Below, piece by piece: positions 44,376 to 53,548 of a DNA stretch of 64,000 nt. The translations under genes and the position numbers were made by a program. The notes below the pieces were generated by a model. It saw only the letters and a program-made list of their open reading frames with translations. It had not been told where the DNA came from and searched no databases. Within the stretch, counting starts at the first letter, position 1; each line of letters starts with the position of its first letter. The DNA is from Chloroflexota bacterium. GTDB taxonomy: Bacteria > Chloroflexota > Chloroflexia > Thermomicrobiales > JADLAZ01. The stretch is from positions 1 through 64,000 of the forward strand of contig JADLAZ010000060.1 of NCBI GenBank assembly GCA_020849725.1, given 5' to 3'.

Positions 44376-46913
44376 CTACGGTATCTGCGCCCGCGTGGCG
44401 GTGGGCGATGCCGGCTGGGTGGGCGGGGGAATGCGGGTGTAGGCGACCAGTGGCGCGGTGATGAGCAGGCTAGTGCCCGTGCCAGGTGTGCTTTGCACCT
44501 CGAGTTGGCCATTGATGAGGCGCGCCCGCTCGCGCATGCCCAGCAGCCCGAAGCCACCGCCATCGGTGCGTTGCCGCGCCAAGGTGGCATCGTCAAAGCC
44601 GCGCCCGTTGTCGGCGATCGTCAGAATCAGTCGGTTCTCGTCGAATGCCAGGACGACGTCGACCTCCGTGGCGCGAGCGTGCTTGCGGATGTTCTGCAGC
44701 GCCTCCTGGGCGATGCGGTAAACCGCGTTCTCCGTCTCGGGCGCGGGTTTCTCCGGCTCGCCGACAAGCTCGCACTGGACCATCAGGCCGTCGTCACTCA
44801 AGCGGCTGGCCTCCGTCTCAATCGCCTCGAACAGCGACTGCTCCTCCAGCGGCTGCGGGCGCAAGTTCCAGACCGAACGGCGGGCCTCGCTGAGCGTGCT
44901 GCGCGCCAGTTCGGTCACCTTCGTCAGGCGCTGGCGCGCACGCTCCGGGCGGGTGTCCAGCAGCGTACTCGTCGCCTCCAGTTGCAGCACGATGCCCGTC
45001 AGTCCCTGGGCGATGGTGTCGTGGATCTCGCGCGCCAGGCGGTTGCGCTCCTCGATGACGCCCAACTCGCGCGTCTGCTGGTAGAGGCGGGCGTTCTCCA
45101 CCGCGACGGCGGCGTGGTTGGCAATGGCGGCCATCAGATCGTGATCGGCCTGACTGAAGAGGCGATTGGGCGTGGCGATGACGATCACGCCCAACAGCCG
45201 GTCGCCGATAGTCATCGGCACGCCGAGCCACGACCGCCGGATTGGCGGATCGGGCGCAACCACGTAGTCGAACCCGTACTCCTGCACCATGGCATAGTAA
45301 TCGTTGGTGACGAGCGATTGCTGCGTCCGTGCGACGACGAGCGACAGCGCCGGCTGGGCCGGCCACCGCGGGTTGATATCCTCGCGCCGCCCATCGACAA
45401 CGACCAGCGCCGGCACCAGTTCCTGTCGCTCGTCATGCCAGTCGGCCACCGTGAAGGTGGCAATGCCAAAGACGCGCCGGCACTGCTCGTATATGACTGT
45501 GTACAGGTCTTCGACGTTCAGGACAGCCGAGATAGCATGGGAGATCTCGTTGATAATAGAGAGTGTCGTCACCTGCTCTTCGAGCTGATGCACCAGCGAC
45601 GAGTTCTCGATGGCGATGCCGAGTTGGCTGCCGATGTTGCACATCAGTGTGATCTCACCCGGCTCGAACTCGCGGCCGCGCGTGCTGCCGATCGACAGCA
45701 GGCCAACGACCTCGCCCTGGCTCGTCAGCGGTACCGTCAGCGTCGAGGTGATGCCGTGGTCGCGCAGCAGGGTCAGCAGGCCGGCCGGCTCGGTGTCATG
45801 CGGCGTGAGCGCCAGCCACGGCAGACGCGGCCGCAACATGACCGCGTCCAGGTCACGGATGATCAGCGCCAGCGCCGCTGGCTGCGTGAGACCCTCCGGC
45901 AGGCCGCGCTGCGCGCCTCCCACCATCGTACCGTCTGCCTGGCGCAGGTGAATGCCGGCCATCTCGTCGCCGGTGAGGCCCAGCACCGTATCGAGCACCT
46001 TGGCCAGCAGATCGGTGCGGATAAGCGACGACGTGGCCGCGGCAACCGTGTTGAGCGTGATCAGCTCGCGGTTGCGGACCTCGGTCTCGGCGAGCGATGC
46101 CTCGAGCGATACCCGTGAGGCCTTCAGCGCGCTGGCCATCTGCGCCATCGTCTGGCCCAGGGTACCGATCTCGTCGGCGCCCATGGTCGGCACTTGCACG
46201 ACCAGGTCACCGCTTTTCATCGCGGCGGCGATCCCAGCCAGCGACCGGATCGGACGTGTGATCGACCGGGTCAGCACTGTGGCGATCAGGATCGAGATGA
46301 CGCCCGCCAATCCTACGAGACCGAGCGCCACACTCATGGCCAACACGGCAGTGGTGCGCGCCGCCGCCAACTCCTCGCCCACGATAATGCTCTGCCAACG
46401 ATCGAAGGCGTCGATCTCCGCCAGCAACGCATCGCGCTCGCTCTGGCCGGTCGGCAGCGTGGCCACCCGCGAGGTGGTGCGCCAGCCCTGCTGCACCAAG
46501 ATGATCTGCCGGCGCGCCGCACTGGCGAAGGCGGCGTCCAGGTCGCGCATGCGGGCCAGGTGCGCCGCCGCGTCGGGGTGGTCCAGCGTGCGCTCCAGCA
46601 CCGCCAGCGCGCTGTCGAAGCGATCACGGGCGGCCTCAAAGGGAGCCAGGTCACGCTCATCCTCTGACAGCGCGTAGCTGCGCACAGCCGCCCACTGCTG
46701 CTCAACGGCCAACTGCAGACCGAGGACCTGCGTCACGATCTCCCGATCCCGCTGGGCCAGGGTCTCAAGCCGCGTGTTGACGGTCATGACATTGGCGAGC
46801 GAGACCAGCCCGACGAGCAGAGCCAGGACCGCGATCAAGCCGAAGCCGGCCAGGATGCGCGCCCCGATGTGAGTCCGGAAATACCCGACGATGCCTGCCC
46901 ATGATCCGCGCAT
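44376..46913 (-). CDS. Sensor histidine kinase with HAMP, two GAF-like and NarX-type kinase domains
   Basis: An 845-residue membrane sensor. TM1 (about 18-40), an extracytoplasmic helical region (about 45-180) and TM2 (about 185-208) are followed by HAMP, a GAF-like domain (about 285-430) and a second GAF-like domain (about 450-600). The HisKA_3 dimerisation helix has RLAREIHDTIAQGL with phospho-acceptor H631. The GHKL ATPase has EALQNIRKHA (N box), DNGRGFD (G1) and GGGFGLLGMRERA (G2). The ATG at 46913 with GGAG upstream is preferred over a GTG at 46928. It starts 17 nt after the stop of a solute-binding lipoprotein gene, a likely co-receptor. No NarL-type regulator is adjacent. Confidence 0.93.
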   Translation of the reverse strand: MRGSWAGIVGYFRTHIGARILAGFGLIAVLALLVGLVSLANVMTVNTRLETLAQRDREIVTQVLGLQLAVEQQWAAVRSYALSEDERDLAPFEAARDRFDSALAVLERTLDHPDAAAHLARMRDLDAAFASAARRQIILVQQGWRTTSRVATLPTGQSERDALLAEIDAFDRWQSIIVGEELAAARTTAVLAMSVALGLVGLAGVISILIATVLTRSITRPIRSLAGIAAAMKSGDLVVQVPTMGADEIGTLGQTMAQMASALKASRVSLEASLAETEVRNRELITLNTVAAATSSLIRTDLLAKVLDTVLGLTGDEMAGIHLRQADGTMVGGAQRGLPEGLTQPAALALIIRDLDAVMLRPRLPWLALTPHDTEPAGLLTLLRDHGITSTLTVPLTSQGEVVGLLSIGSTRGREFEPGEITLMCNIGSQLGIAIENSSLVHQLEEQVTTLSIINEISHAISAVLNVEDLYTVIYEQCRRVFGIATFTVADWHDERQELVPALVVVDGRREDINPRWPAQPALSLVVARTQQSLVTNDYYAMVQEYGFDYVVAPDPPIRRSWLGVPMTIGDRLLGVIVIATPNRLFSQADHDLMAAIANHAAVAVENARLYQQTRELGVIEERNRLAREIHDTIAQGLTGIVLQLEATSTLLDTRPERARQRLTKVTELARSTLSEARRSVWNLRPQPLEEQSLFEAIETEASRLSDDGLMVQCELVGEPEKPAPETENAVYRIAQEALQNIRKHARATEVDVVLAFDENRLILTIADNGRGFDDATLARQRTDGGGFGLLGMRERARLINGQLEVQSTPGTGTSLLITAPLVAYTRIPPPTQPASPTATRAQIP

Positions 46914-46930
46914 GATCGACTCCGCCACAC

Positions 46931-48313
46931 CTAGCCGCCGATCAACTCCTTGAGCCGCGGCAGCGCCTTCTGGACCGCGGCCGCGGCCGTGTCGTTGCCC
47001 TGGAAGACCGGCGCCAGCGCCTCGTCAAGAAACGTGTTCATCTCGTTCGCGCGCGGGAAGTAATAGTTGTCGACACCGTTCGCCGTCTCGCTGAAAAAGA
47101 CCTCGACGTTGTATGGCTTGCGACGGAAGTAGATATCCTCAGTGCGCACAGATTTGCGCGCTGGCACGGCTACGCCGGCTTCGGTGAACAGACCCTGGCC
47201 TTCCGGCCCAGCCAGGAATTGGAGAAAGGTCCAGGCTGCCTCTTTCTGGCTCGACCACGCCGACATGACGTAGCCGGCGCCACCAGCCAGGTTCGCCCGA
47301 CGCTTGCCGCGCGGCAGCGGTGCGACGTCCCACTCCAGGCCGGCGACATCAGCCAGCGCTGGTACAATGCTGTGGTTGTCGAGGATCATCGCTACCCTGC
47401 CCTCACGAAACAATGCCCGTTGCCGGGTGGCATTGAGATCGGGGTAGGGTGGAGTGACGCGACTGACGTTGGTCAGGTCCGCCAGGAACTGAATCGCCTC
47501 GATCGCGGCCGGCTCGTTCAGCCTCACTCGCGTCGGCTGGTTGTGATGATCGAGGATGTCACCCTCGTTCTGCCAGACCCACAACCGCCACCAGTTCTGC
47601 GCCTCGTAGGCAAAGCCCCAGGATCGCACCGACCCATCCGGCTGCCGCTGCGTCAGTGCCAGCGCCACCTGGCGGAACTGCGCCCAGGTCCAATCGGCCG
47701 GCAGTTCGACGCTCGCCTCGGCCAGCAGGCGCTTGTTGTAGTAGATAACCTTCGTATCGTTGTCACGTGGGAAGCCGAACAGGCTTCCGTTGTAGCGATA
47801 GGTCTCCAGCAGTGCGGGATAGAAGTCCTGCACTGGAAAGCCGTCACGCTTGGCCCAGGCGTCGAGGTTCTCCAGGGCGCCAGAGCGGGCAAAGATCGGA
47901 ACGTTGTTGAGGAACATGACATCCGGCGCCTGGCGCTGCGCCCAGCCGTTCTGCATTCGCGTGAAGTAAGTCGCCCATGGCTCGTGCTGCACCTCGACGG
48001 CGATCGATGGGTTGACGGCCTCGAACGTCTCCCGGATGCGCTGGTTGATCTCGATCTCCTTTGGGTCGCCCCAGTACGACCAGAGGATCGTCGTGCGCGG
48101 CCGGGGCTTGGCGGCCGGCGCGGGCAGGGGCGTAGCCGTCGGAGCCGGCGCGCCACACGCCACCAGGATGCCGCCCGCCAGCGCGCCGAGGACCGCCCGC
48201 CGCGAGCGCCGGCCCAGGGCGTGACAGAGCGACGCGCGTGCGGCAGAATGCCCCAGCCTGGCTGAGCCGGGCAGTGTCAGACCACACCAGGAGTCCTCAT
48301 GGCAACGTTGCAT
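46931..48313 (-). CDS. Extracellular solute-binding lipoprotein (family 1, sugar-type)
   Basis: A type II periplasmic-binding-fold lipoprotein. A twin-arginine-like, hydrophobic signal (GRRSRRAVLGALAGGILVACG) ends with the lipobox Cys and is followed by a Pro/Ala linker. The mature part has TTILWSYWGDPKEIEINQRI, VEVQHEPWATYFTRMQNGWAQ and PDVMFLNNVPIFARSGALENLD, as in sugar-binding proteins. The only ATG/GTG/TTG start before the signal that I can find is the ATG at 48313, which lies 14 bp inside the divergent DHDPS-type gene; the true start may be an internal CTG. No permease or ATPase gene is near; the histidine kinase follows directly. Confidence 0.85.
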   Translation of the reverse strand: MQRCHEDSWCGLTLPGSARLGHSAARASLCHALGRRSRRAVLGALAGGILVACGAPAPTATPLPAPAAKPRPRTTILWSYWGDPKEIEINQRIRETFEAVNPSIAVEVQHEPWATYFTRMQNGWAQRQAPDVMFLNNVPIFARSGALENLDAWAKRDGFPVQDFYPALLETYRYNGSLFGFPRDNDTKVIYYNKRLLAEASVELPADWTWAQFRQVALALTQRQPDGSVRSWGFAYEAQNWWRLWVWQNEGDILDHHNQPTRVRLNEPAAIEAIQFLADLTNVSRVTPPYPDLNATRQRALFREGRVAMILDNHSIVPALADVAGLEWDVAPLPRGKRRANLAGGAGYVMSAWSSQKEAAWTFLQFLAGPEGQGLFTEAGVAVPARKSVRTEDIYFRRKPYNVEVFFSETANGVDNYYFPRANEMNTFLDEALAPVFQGNDTAAAAVQKALPRLKELIGG

Positions 48314-49171
48314 GGCATCATCCCAATCGTCTACACGCCATTCGACGCTGACGGCGCGATCATCGAAGATGACGTGCGCCGGCTGGTCGATTACCTCATC
48401 GAGGCTGGCGTACACGGGCTGGCGGCTGTCGGTGGGGCAAGCGAAGCGCTCAAGCTGACGACAGACGAGCGGCGAAGGCTAGCCGCGCTCGTCGCCGAGC
48501 ACGCCGCTGGCCGGGTGCCGCTGGTCGTCGGTGTCAGCGCCGTGAACAGTGGCGAGGCGGCTGCGCTCGCCGAACACGCGGCTCGCATTGGCGCGCGGGC
48601 CGTCTTTGCCACACCGGCATTATACGGGCCGGTTTCGCCCAGCGCACTCGACTATCACTATCGGGCCATCGCCGCCGCCGGCCTGCCGATCATGGTCCAG
48701 GACGCCGAGACCAGTGTCGTGCCGGCGCAAGTGGCGCGGCTGGCCGAGGCCATCCCGCTGGTGCAGTATGTCAAGGAAGAGGCGCCGCTCGAGTCCGGCC
48801 ACCGCATCAGTGAGGTGCTGCGGCTGACAGAAGGCCGGGTGACCGTGCTGTCCGGCGGCTCCTATCTGCTGGATGACCTGGCCCGCGGCGCGGCCGGCGC
48901 GATTCCCGGCAGCATCGGTTGCGCCGATCTGGCGTTAGCCTACGATCGTTGGCGGGCCGGCGACCAGGCCGGCGCCCGCCACGCGTTCGACCACTTCACG
49001 CCGCTGTCGTTCTTCCGTCGCCCGTTCCCGCTGCTGGCAGCCAAAGAGGTGCTGCGCCGGCAGGGCGTCTTCTCCGCAGCTCATCTGCGCCAGCCAGCCC
49101 AGCACCGCATGGATGACCGCGACCGCGAGGAGTTGGCCGCAGTCATGGTTGCGATGGGGCCGCCATACTGA
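48299..49171 (+). CDS. Dihydrodipicolinate synthase family class I aldolase-like protein
   Basis: A TIM-barrel protein of the DHDPS/N-acetylneuraminate lyase family (290 residues). The Schiff-base Lys is present in VQYVKEEAP. Other family positions differ: GGASE stands for the usual GTTGE, and IMVQDAETS stands where the catalytic Tyr of the YNxP motif is expected. So it is not a normal DapA. It may be an aldolase or dehydratase for another 2-oxoacid. AGGAG lies 5 nt before the ATG. The 3' end overlaps the convergent GT-C gene by 29 bp. Confidence 0.87.
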   Translation: MATLHGIIPIVYTPFDADGAIIEDDVRRLVDYLIEAGVHGLAAVGGASEALKLTTDERRRLAALVAEHAAGRVPLVVGVSAVNSGEAAALAEHAARIGARAVFATPALYGPVSPSALDYHYRAIAAAGLPIMVQDAETSVVPAQVARLAEAIPLVQYVKEEAPLESGHRISEVLRLTEGRVTVLSGGSYLLDDLARGAAGAIPGSIGCADLALAYDRWRAGDQAGARHAFDHFTPLSFFRRPFPLLAAKEVLRRQGVFSAAHLRQPAQHRMDDRDREELAAVMVAMGPPY

Positions 49172-50678
49172 GCCGACGCCGGACGCGCCGCCCGGCGCTC
49201 CACAGGAGCAGACCCACCGGTGGACCATAGGTCACCATCGCCGCAAGCGCCTGCACCTGGAGGTCGCTGAGCGTACCCCACCAGGGCGTCGTCCACAGGT
49301 AGAAGTAGACCAGGTACGACGCCGTCGCGCTGGCGGCAAAGACGAGTGCCAGCCAGACGCGCCAGGCGCACGTGGTGGCGGCTGCCAGCGCCACCAGCGG
49401 CACGACATACCATGGCTGGAACCAGAAGGTCGCGATCAGGAGCTGACCCACCAGGATATCGAACATCGCCGCCGGCGTCGCGGCCGGTGTCCGTGGCCGA
49501 CGCACGACGATGAGCGTGGCCAACGCCAGGCCGGCGACCAGGCGCGCACCGGTCAGCCAGCCCTCCCGCGGCGTCGGCAGCAGGCCGCTGTGCGCCAGCA
49601 GCGCCGCCGCTGAGGTGGTCTCCTCACCGGCCTGCCGCCGCACGCCGGCCAGGGTGTCCATCCCGGCCCAGTAGGGGAGAAACGCGACCACCGCCAGCAC
49701 GCCGGCCAATGCTAGCCCGATGGCGACCAGCGCCAGCGCCGGCCGCGGCCGATGGCCGGCGCGGCCGGCCAGCCAGGCGCCGATCACGACGACCGGCAGC
49801 AGCACCAGCGGTGTGTACTTGGCCAGCACAGCCACCATCAACGCCGCCGGCGCCAGCGCCACGGCACGGCCGCCGCGCACGACCAGCCAGCCTGCCGCCA
49901 GCACAAAGGTCACGACGATGCCGTCATTGTGGCCGTTGGCGACCGTCTCAAACAGGACCAGCGGACTCCAGGCGTAGGCGACGACGGCCGGCGCGACGGC
50001 GGCGGGCTGCAGCCGGCGGGCGATGGCGGCGATCAGGAGACCATTGACCACGTTCGCGGCCATGGCCAGGCCCTTGATGGCCAGCAGTCCCGCCAGCAGG
50101 TTGTCGCCCACCATGCCCACGATCACCGCCACCGGTCCAACCCAGGCAGGGCCATAGGCCAGTTGAATGTCTCGATAGGCTGAGTAGGCCAGCCAGGGAT
50201 CGCCGGCTGCATCGTTGGGCATTGCCGTCAGGGGGTTAAGGCCGTGCAGCACCGCCAGACGCCCCTGGATCAGGTAGTTGAAGACATCGGCCGCGACGAT
50301 GGGATAGACGAGCAGCAACGTCGTCTGCATCGCCAGGCTGATGCCGAGCAGCGCCGGCACGGCGCGCTGGCTCAGGCCAGACGCCGCACGCCACGCCACG
50401 ACATGAGCGATGGCAAGCGCGGCGAACGCCACCGCGACGCTCGCGCCGGTCGCCGGGTCATAGCCGCCGAGCTTGCCCAGATCGCGCAGCGGAACAGCGT
50501 AGTTCGGCAGCAGCGGGTAGCGCGCGACGAAGACACCGGCGTACACGACCTGCATGACGGCCGCCGCCAGCACCAGCGTCATGCCGCGTCGGGTCAACCA
50601 TGGGACGGGCCACACACGCCGCGATGCAGTGTCGCCTCGTGGTCCCCAGGCGAACGGTCGCCGTCCCAACTCCATCAC
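49143..50678 (-). CDS. GT-C fold polytopic glycosyltransferase
   Basis: A 511-residue membrane glycosyltransferase with about 11-13 hydrophobic helices. The loop YPIVAADVFNYLIQGRLAVLHGLNPLTA matches the acidic, lipid-sugar-dependent catalytic loop (D-x-x-x-Y-x-x-x-G-R...G-x-N-P) of GT87/GT39-like mannosyltransferases that use polyprenyl-phosphate sugars. VANGHNDGIVV and FWFQPWYVVPL are further conserved patches. It acts on the outer face of the membrane on glycolipids or cell-wall glycans. Several start codons are possible near 50678; MTLVLAAAVM begins the first helix. Confidence 0.85.
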   Translation of the reverse strand: MMELGRRPFAWGPRGDTASRRVWPVPWLTRRGMTLVLAAAVMQVVYAGVFVARYPLLPNYAVPLRDLGKLGGYDPATGASVAVAFAALAIAHVVAWRAASGLSQRAVPALLGISLAMQTTLLLVYPIVAADVFNYLIQGRLAVLHGLNPLTAMPNDAAGDPWLAYSAYRDIQLAYGPAWVGPVAVIVGMVGDNLLAGLLAIKGLAMAANVVNGLLIAAIARRLQPAAVAPAVVAYAWSPLVLFETVANGHNDGIVVTFVLAAGWLVVRGGRAVALAPAALMVAVLAKYTPLVLLPVVVIGAWLAGRAGHRPRPALALVAIGLALAGVLAVVAFLPYWAGMDTLAGVRRQAGEETTSAAALLAHSGLLPTPREGWLTGARLVAGLALATLIVVRRPRTPAATPAAMFDILVGQLLIATFWFQPWYVVPLVALAAATTCAWRVWLALVFAASATASYLVYFYLWTTPWWGTLSDLQVQALAAMVTYGPPVGLLLWSAGRRVRRRLSMAAPSQP

Positions 50679-50904
50679 GCGCTCCGTCGATGCATCCGCC
50701 CCGGAACTAGATACTCGCGCCGGCTACGCACCGGATCCATGGCCGTGGCGCACCCGGCCGCGCACGCACGCATCGTGCCGAGCGCCGCCTCAGGGCTGAC
50801 TACGCCGCGTGCCGCCGCCTGGCCCTGACGCCGGACCAGTGGGAGAATGGCCGGCGCCGGCGCTCGGGCCGGCCAGCGGCCTAACGGCAACGGAGCCACG
50901 AGCG

Positions 50905-51345
50905 ATGCGTATCCTGGTCCTCCACGGTCCAAATCTCAACCTGTTCGGCCGGCGGGAGCCGGGCATCTACGGCGCCGTCACCCTCGACGAGATCAACACG
51001 CGCCTGCGCGCCGCGGCCGCCACGCTGGGGGCCGATCTGATCGTGGTGCAGTCGAACCACGAGGGCGCGCTGATCGATACCTTCCATCAGCACATCGACG
51101 CGGCCGCCGGCGCGCTCATCAACGCTGGCGGCCTGACCCACACCAGCGTGGCCCTGCACGATTGCATCAAGGCCATGCCCTTTCCGGTTGTTGAAGTCCA
51201 CATGTCGAATATCCATGCACGCGAGTCATTTCGCCATCACTCGGCGATCGCGGCGGCCTGCCTCGGCTCGGTCGCTGGCTTCGGCTGGCGCTCCTACACG
51301 GCGGCGCTGCGCCTGCTGTGCGAGACGCTGGCCGACCGCGCCTGA
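50905..51345 (+). CDS. aroQ: 3-dehydroquinate dehydratase, type II
   Basis: Third enzyme of the shikimate pathway (146 residues, standard). RILVLHGPNLNLFGRREPGIYG carries the catalytic Arg and Tyr of the lid loop, LINAGGLTHTSVALHDCI and VEVHMSNIHARESFRHHS bind substrate, and H in EVHMSN is the general acid. The ATG at 50905 starts exactly at the family N-terminus; GGAG lies 11 nt upstream. A 226-bp divergent gap to the GT-C gene holds nothing else that I can recognise. The 3' end overlaps the molybdopterin-binding gene by 52 bp. Confidence 0.95.
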   Translation: MRILVLHGPNLNLFGRREPGIYGAVTLDEINTRLRAAAATLGADLIVVQSNHEGALIDTFHQHIDAAAGALINAGGLTHTSVALHDCIKAMPFPVVEVHMSNIHARESFRHHSAIAAACLGSVAGFGWRSYTAALRLLCETLADRA

Positions 51346-52394
51346 GCGGCGTCGCTGGCGGCGGCCTCGTCGGCCCGGGTGTAGGGCGGGAAGCGCCAAT
51401 CCATGCCCCGCTCCATCAGGCCGCCATGGCCCAGCGCCGCCAGGTCGGCGGCGTCCACCCGCTCGCCGGAAAGCAACCGCGGCAGCACCAGATCGACGAT
51501 CGTCGCCTGCGAGAACAACGAGCACGACGCCAGGCTCACGATCGGAACACCGTCCAACTCAGCCAGCCAGAACATGCTGCCGGGGTGGACCGGCACCCCT
51601 CGCCGGATGAGGCGCGCCCCGGCCTGCGCCAGCGCGACGATGGTGGCGTCGATCGGGTCGGTCGACGAGCCGCCGGCGGCGAAGATCAGGCCGGCGCCAT
51701 CGGCCACGAACCGCCGCAGCATCGTCGCGATGGCGTCCGGATCGTCAGACACCGGGGTGATCTCGGTCGGTGTCGCGCCGAACCAGGCAGCCTTGCCTCG
51801 CACTGCCGCCTCGAATCGCTGGCGCGCGGCCGGGGCCAACTTCTCCCGGTACAGGGTGGCGATGCGCACTGGCACGAAGCCGGTCACGCGGATGACGCCG
51901 TCGCGACTGGCGTTCGCCACCCGCTCTGCAGCGGTGACGCTGGCCTCCTCGATGACCAGCGGGGCGACTTTCGCCCCAGCCACCACCTGGCCAACCTCGA
52001 CCGGCTGCCGGTCGTACAACGTAAAGACGGCCATGCCATCGATGGCATTGATTGCATCCAGCGACGCGCAATCGACGCGCACCAGGCCGCGATGGCGCGC
52101 CACCAGATTGTAGCGGCTCTGCGTCGGCCCGGTGATGGACAAGCCATCGCCGGCGACCGCCGCCACCAGACGCCGGCCAGCCTCATCCTCAGCCATGTCG
52201 CCCGGCTCGGGTCGCACGACGTGCATGACGCCGCCAACTGCCACGACCACCGGCAGGTCGGCCGCCGTGAGGTGCTGTCCCTTGCGAAAGGCGTAGCCCT
52301 TCGCACCAGCCGGGCGAGGCACATCTTGAGCGGCGACCAGGCCGACGATCGCATCAGTCGTGGCAGAGCGGGTGTCCAGAGCAAAGGCGCGCAT
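51294..52394 (-). CDS. Molybdopterin-binding (MoeA/MogA-like) domain protein
   Basis: A 366-residue protein whose C-terminal half is a MoCF_biosynth-type domain: TPVSDDPDAIATMLRRFVADGAGLIFAAGGSSTDPIDATIVALAQAGA (the GG-x-S-x-x-x-D-x-T loop) and GSMFWLAELDGVPIVSLASCSLFSQATIVDLVLPRLL. The N-terminal half is a substrate-binding-like region with YAFRKGQHLTAADL. Such stand-alone proteins are distinct from MoeA itself, and their role in cofactor handling is unclear. The last 17 codons lie antisense to the end of aroQ. A molybdoenzyme is encoded 12 kb away at 39482. Confidence 0.85.
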   Translation of the reverse strand: MRAFALDTRSATTDAIVGLVAAQDVPRPAGAKGYAFRKGQHLTAADLPVVVAVGGVMHVVRPEPGDMAEDEAGRRLVAAVAGDGLSITGPTQSRYNLVARHRGLVRVDCASLDAINAIDGMAVFTLYDRQPVEVGQVVAGAKVAPLVIEEASVTAAERVANASRDGVIRVTGFVPVRIATLYREKLAPAARQRFEAAVRGKAAWFGATPTEITPVSDDPDAIATMLRRFVADGAGLIFAAGGSSTDPIDATIVALAQAGARLIRRGVPVHPGSMFWLAELDGVPIVSLASCSLFSQATIVDLVLPRLLSGERVDAADLAALGHGGLMERGMDWRFPPYTRADEAAASDAAQARSASVSHSRRSAAV

Positions 52395-52476
52395 GCGTCA
52401 GCTTCTCCTTGGCAGCCATGCAACAACCACGGCCGCCGGTTGAATCGTACCGTACCGGCCAGCGCGATGGCGACCG

Positions 52477-53490
52477 TCAGCCAACGGCACGCTGGTAGAA
52501 ACGCACACCGTGCCGCGTCTCGACCACAGCCGCGCCGCGCGCCTCAAGAGCATCGACGTAGCCCAGTGCCGCCGACAGCCCGACCCAGGTCGTCGCCACG
52601 GGCGCGTCGTAGAGGTAGCCACTGACGTCGTAGGCGGTGCGCGGCGCCGCCAGGTAGGCCAGCACCTGCGCCAGCCGGCTCTCGACCCGCGCCAGTCGCT
52701 CGGCGATGGTCGCGGCCGGGCTCTCGATCGTCGGACCATGACCGGGGAAGATGCGTGACGGCGCCAGCGCCGCTAGCCGGCGCAGCGATGCCAGGATGTC
52801 CAGTTGCCAGCCGGCCGGCAGGTGGCCGTCTCCGACGCGATGGAGCGTCACGTTCGCGGCGCCGTTGCCAACCAGCACGTCGCCGCTGAGCAGCAGACCG
52901 CCGGCGGGGTCGTGCAGAGCGATCGACGAGGCAGCGTGGCCGGGCACACTCACGACTGTCCAGTCCGCGTCCCCCATGCGAATGCGGTCGCCATCGGCCA
53001 GCCCCAGATCGGCAACGATCGGCTCGCCGAGCGTGCGGTAGTGCTCACCCCAGTGGCGGGCATGATCGATCAGCGCCGCCGGCGCGCCGGCCATCGCGTA
53101 GAGGCTGAGCCGGTACGCCTGTTGTTCATCCCAGGCCGAGCCAAAGGTCGCCATGTCCGGCAGGCCCGCGGTGTCTCCGGCCACGCGCGCGCCGCTCTCG
53201 CGCACCAGCGTCGCCGCCGCGCCGAAGTGGTCCAGATGCGCGTGCGTAATCACGATCTGCTCCACGTTGGCCACCTGATAGCCATGGAGCGCCAGACCGC
53301 CGCGAAGGGCCGCCAGCGAGTCATCAGTCAGCAACCCCGTGTCGACCAACGTCAACGGCTCACCCAGCACGAGCAGGGCATTGACCGAGGCGCGGCCCGC
53401 GTGCGGCAGCGGCAGCGCGACGACCCGGGCGACCGCAGCGTCCGAGCGGCGCGGTACGGCGATGTCGCCGACCGCCTGCTGATCCACCAT
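52477..53490 (-). CDS. MBL-fold metallo-hydrolase with C-terminal winged helix
   Basis: A metallo-beta-lactamase-fold hydrolase (337 residues). Metal ligands are visible in VITHAHLDHFGAA (HxHxDH), VPGHAASSIALH, LLSGDVLV and IFPGHGPTI. The C-terminal 90 residues form a BLACT-type winged-helix extension (VLAYLAAPRTAYDVSGYLY). The group contains thioesterases and glyoxalase II-like enzymes, and the substrate cannot be told. AGGAG lies very close to the ATG at 53490; the next codon GTG at 53487 is better spaced. Confidence 0.9.
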   Translation of the reverse strand: MVDQQAVGDIAVPRRSDAAVARVVALPLPHAGRASVNALLVLGEPLTLVDTGLLTDDSLAALRGGLALHGYQVANVEQIVITHAHLDHFGAAATLVRESGARVAGDTAGLPDMATFGSAWDEQQAYRLSLYAMAGAPAALIDHARHWGEHYRTLGEPIVADLGLADGDRIRMGDADWTVVSVPGHAASSIALHDPAGGLLLSGDVLVGNGAANVTLHRVGDGHLPAGWQLDILASLRRLAALAPSRIFPGHGPTIESPAATIAERLARVESRLAQVLAYLAAPRTAYDVSGYLYDAPVATTWVGLSAALGYVDALEARGAAVVETRHGVRFYQRAVG

Positions 53491-53548
53491 CTCTCCTCGC
53501 CTTGCGGCAGCTGGCGCGTGCGCAACGCCGCTCCGAGACGGCCGGCGG

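Noticed and set aside
43146..46118. A 990-codon open frame on the plus strand
   Set aside because: It lies antisense to ndk, the SRAP gene and the histidine kinase, which all have complete motifs. Its translation is Arg/Gln/His-rich without domain features, as expected for a shadow frame in GC-rich DNA.
47219..48265. A 348-codon plus-strand frame opposite the solute-binding lipoprotein
   Set aside because: No motif; the minus-strand lipoprotein has a signal peptide and family motifs.
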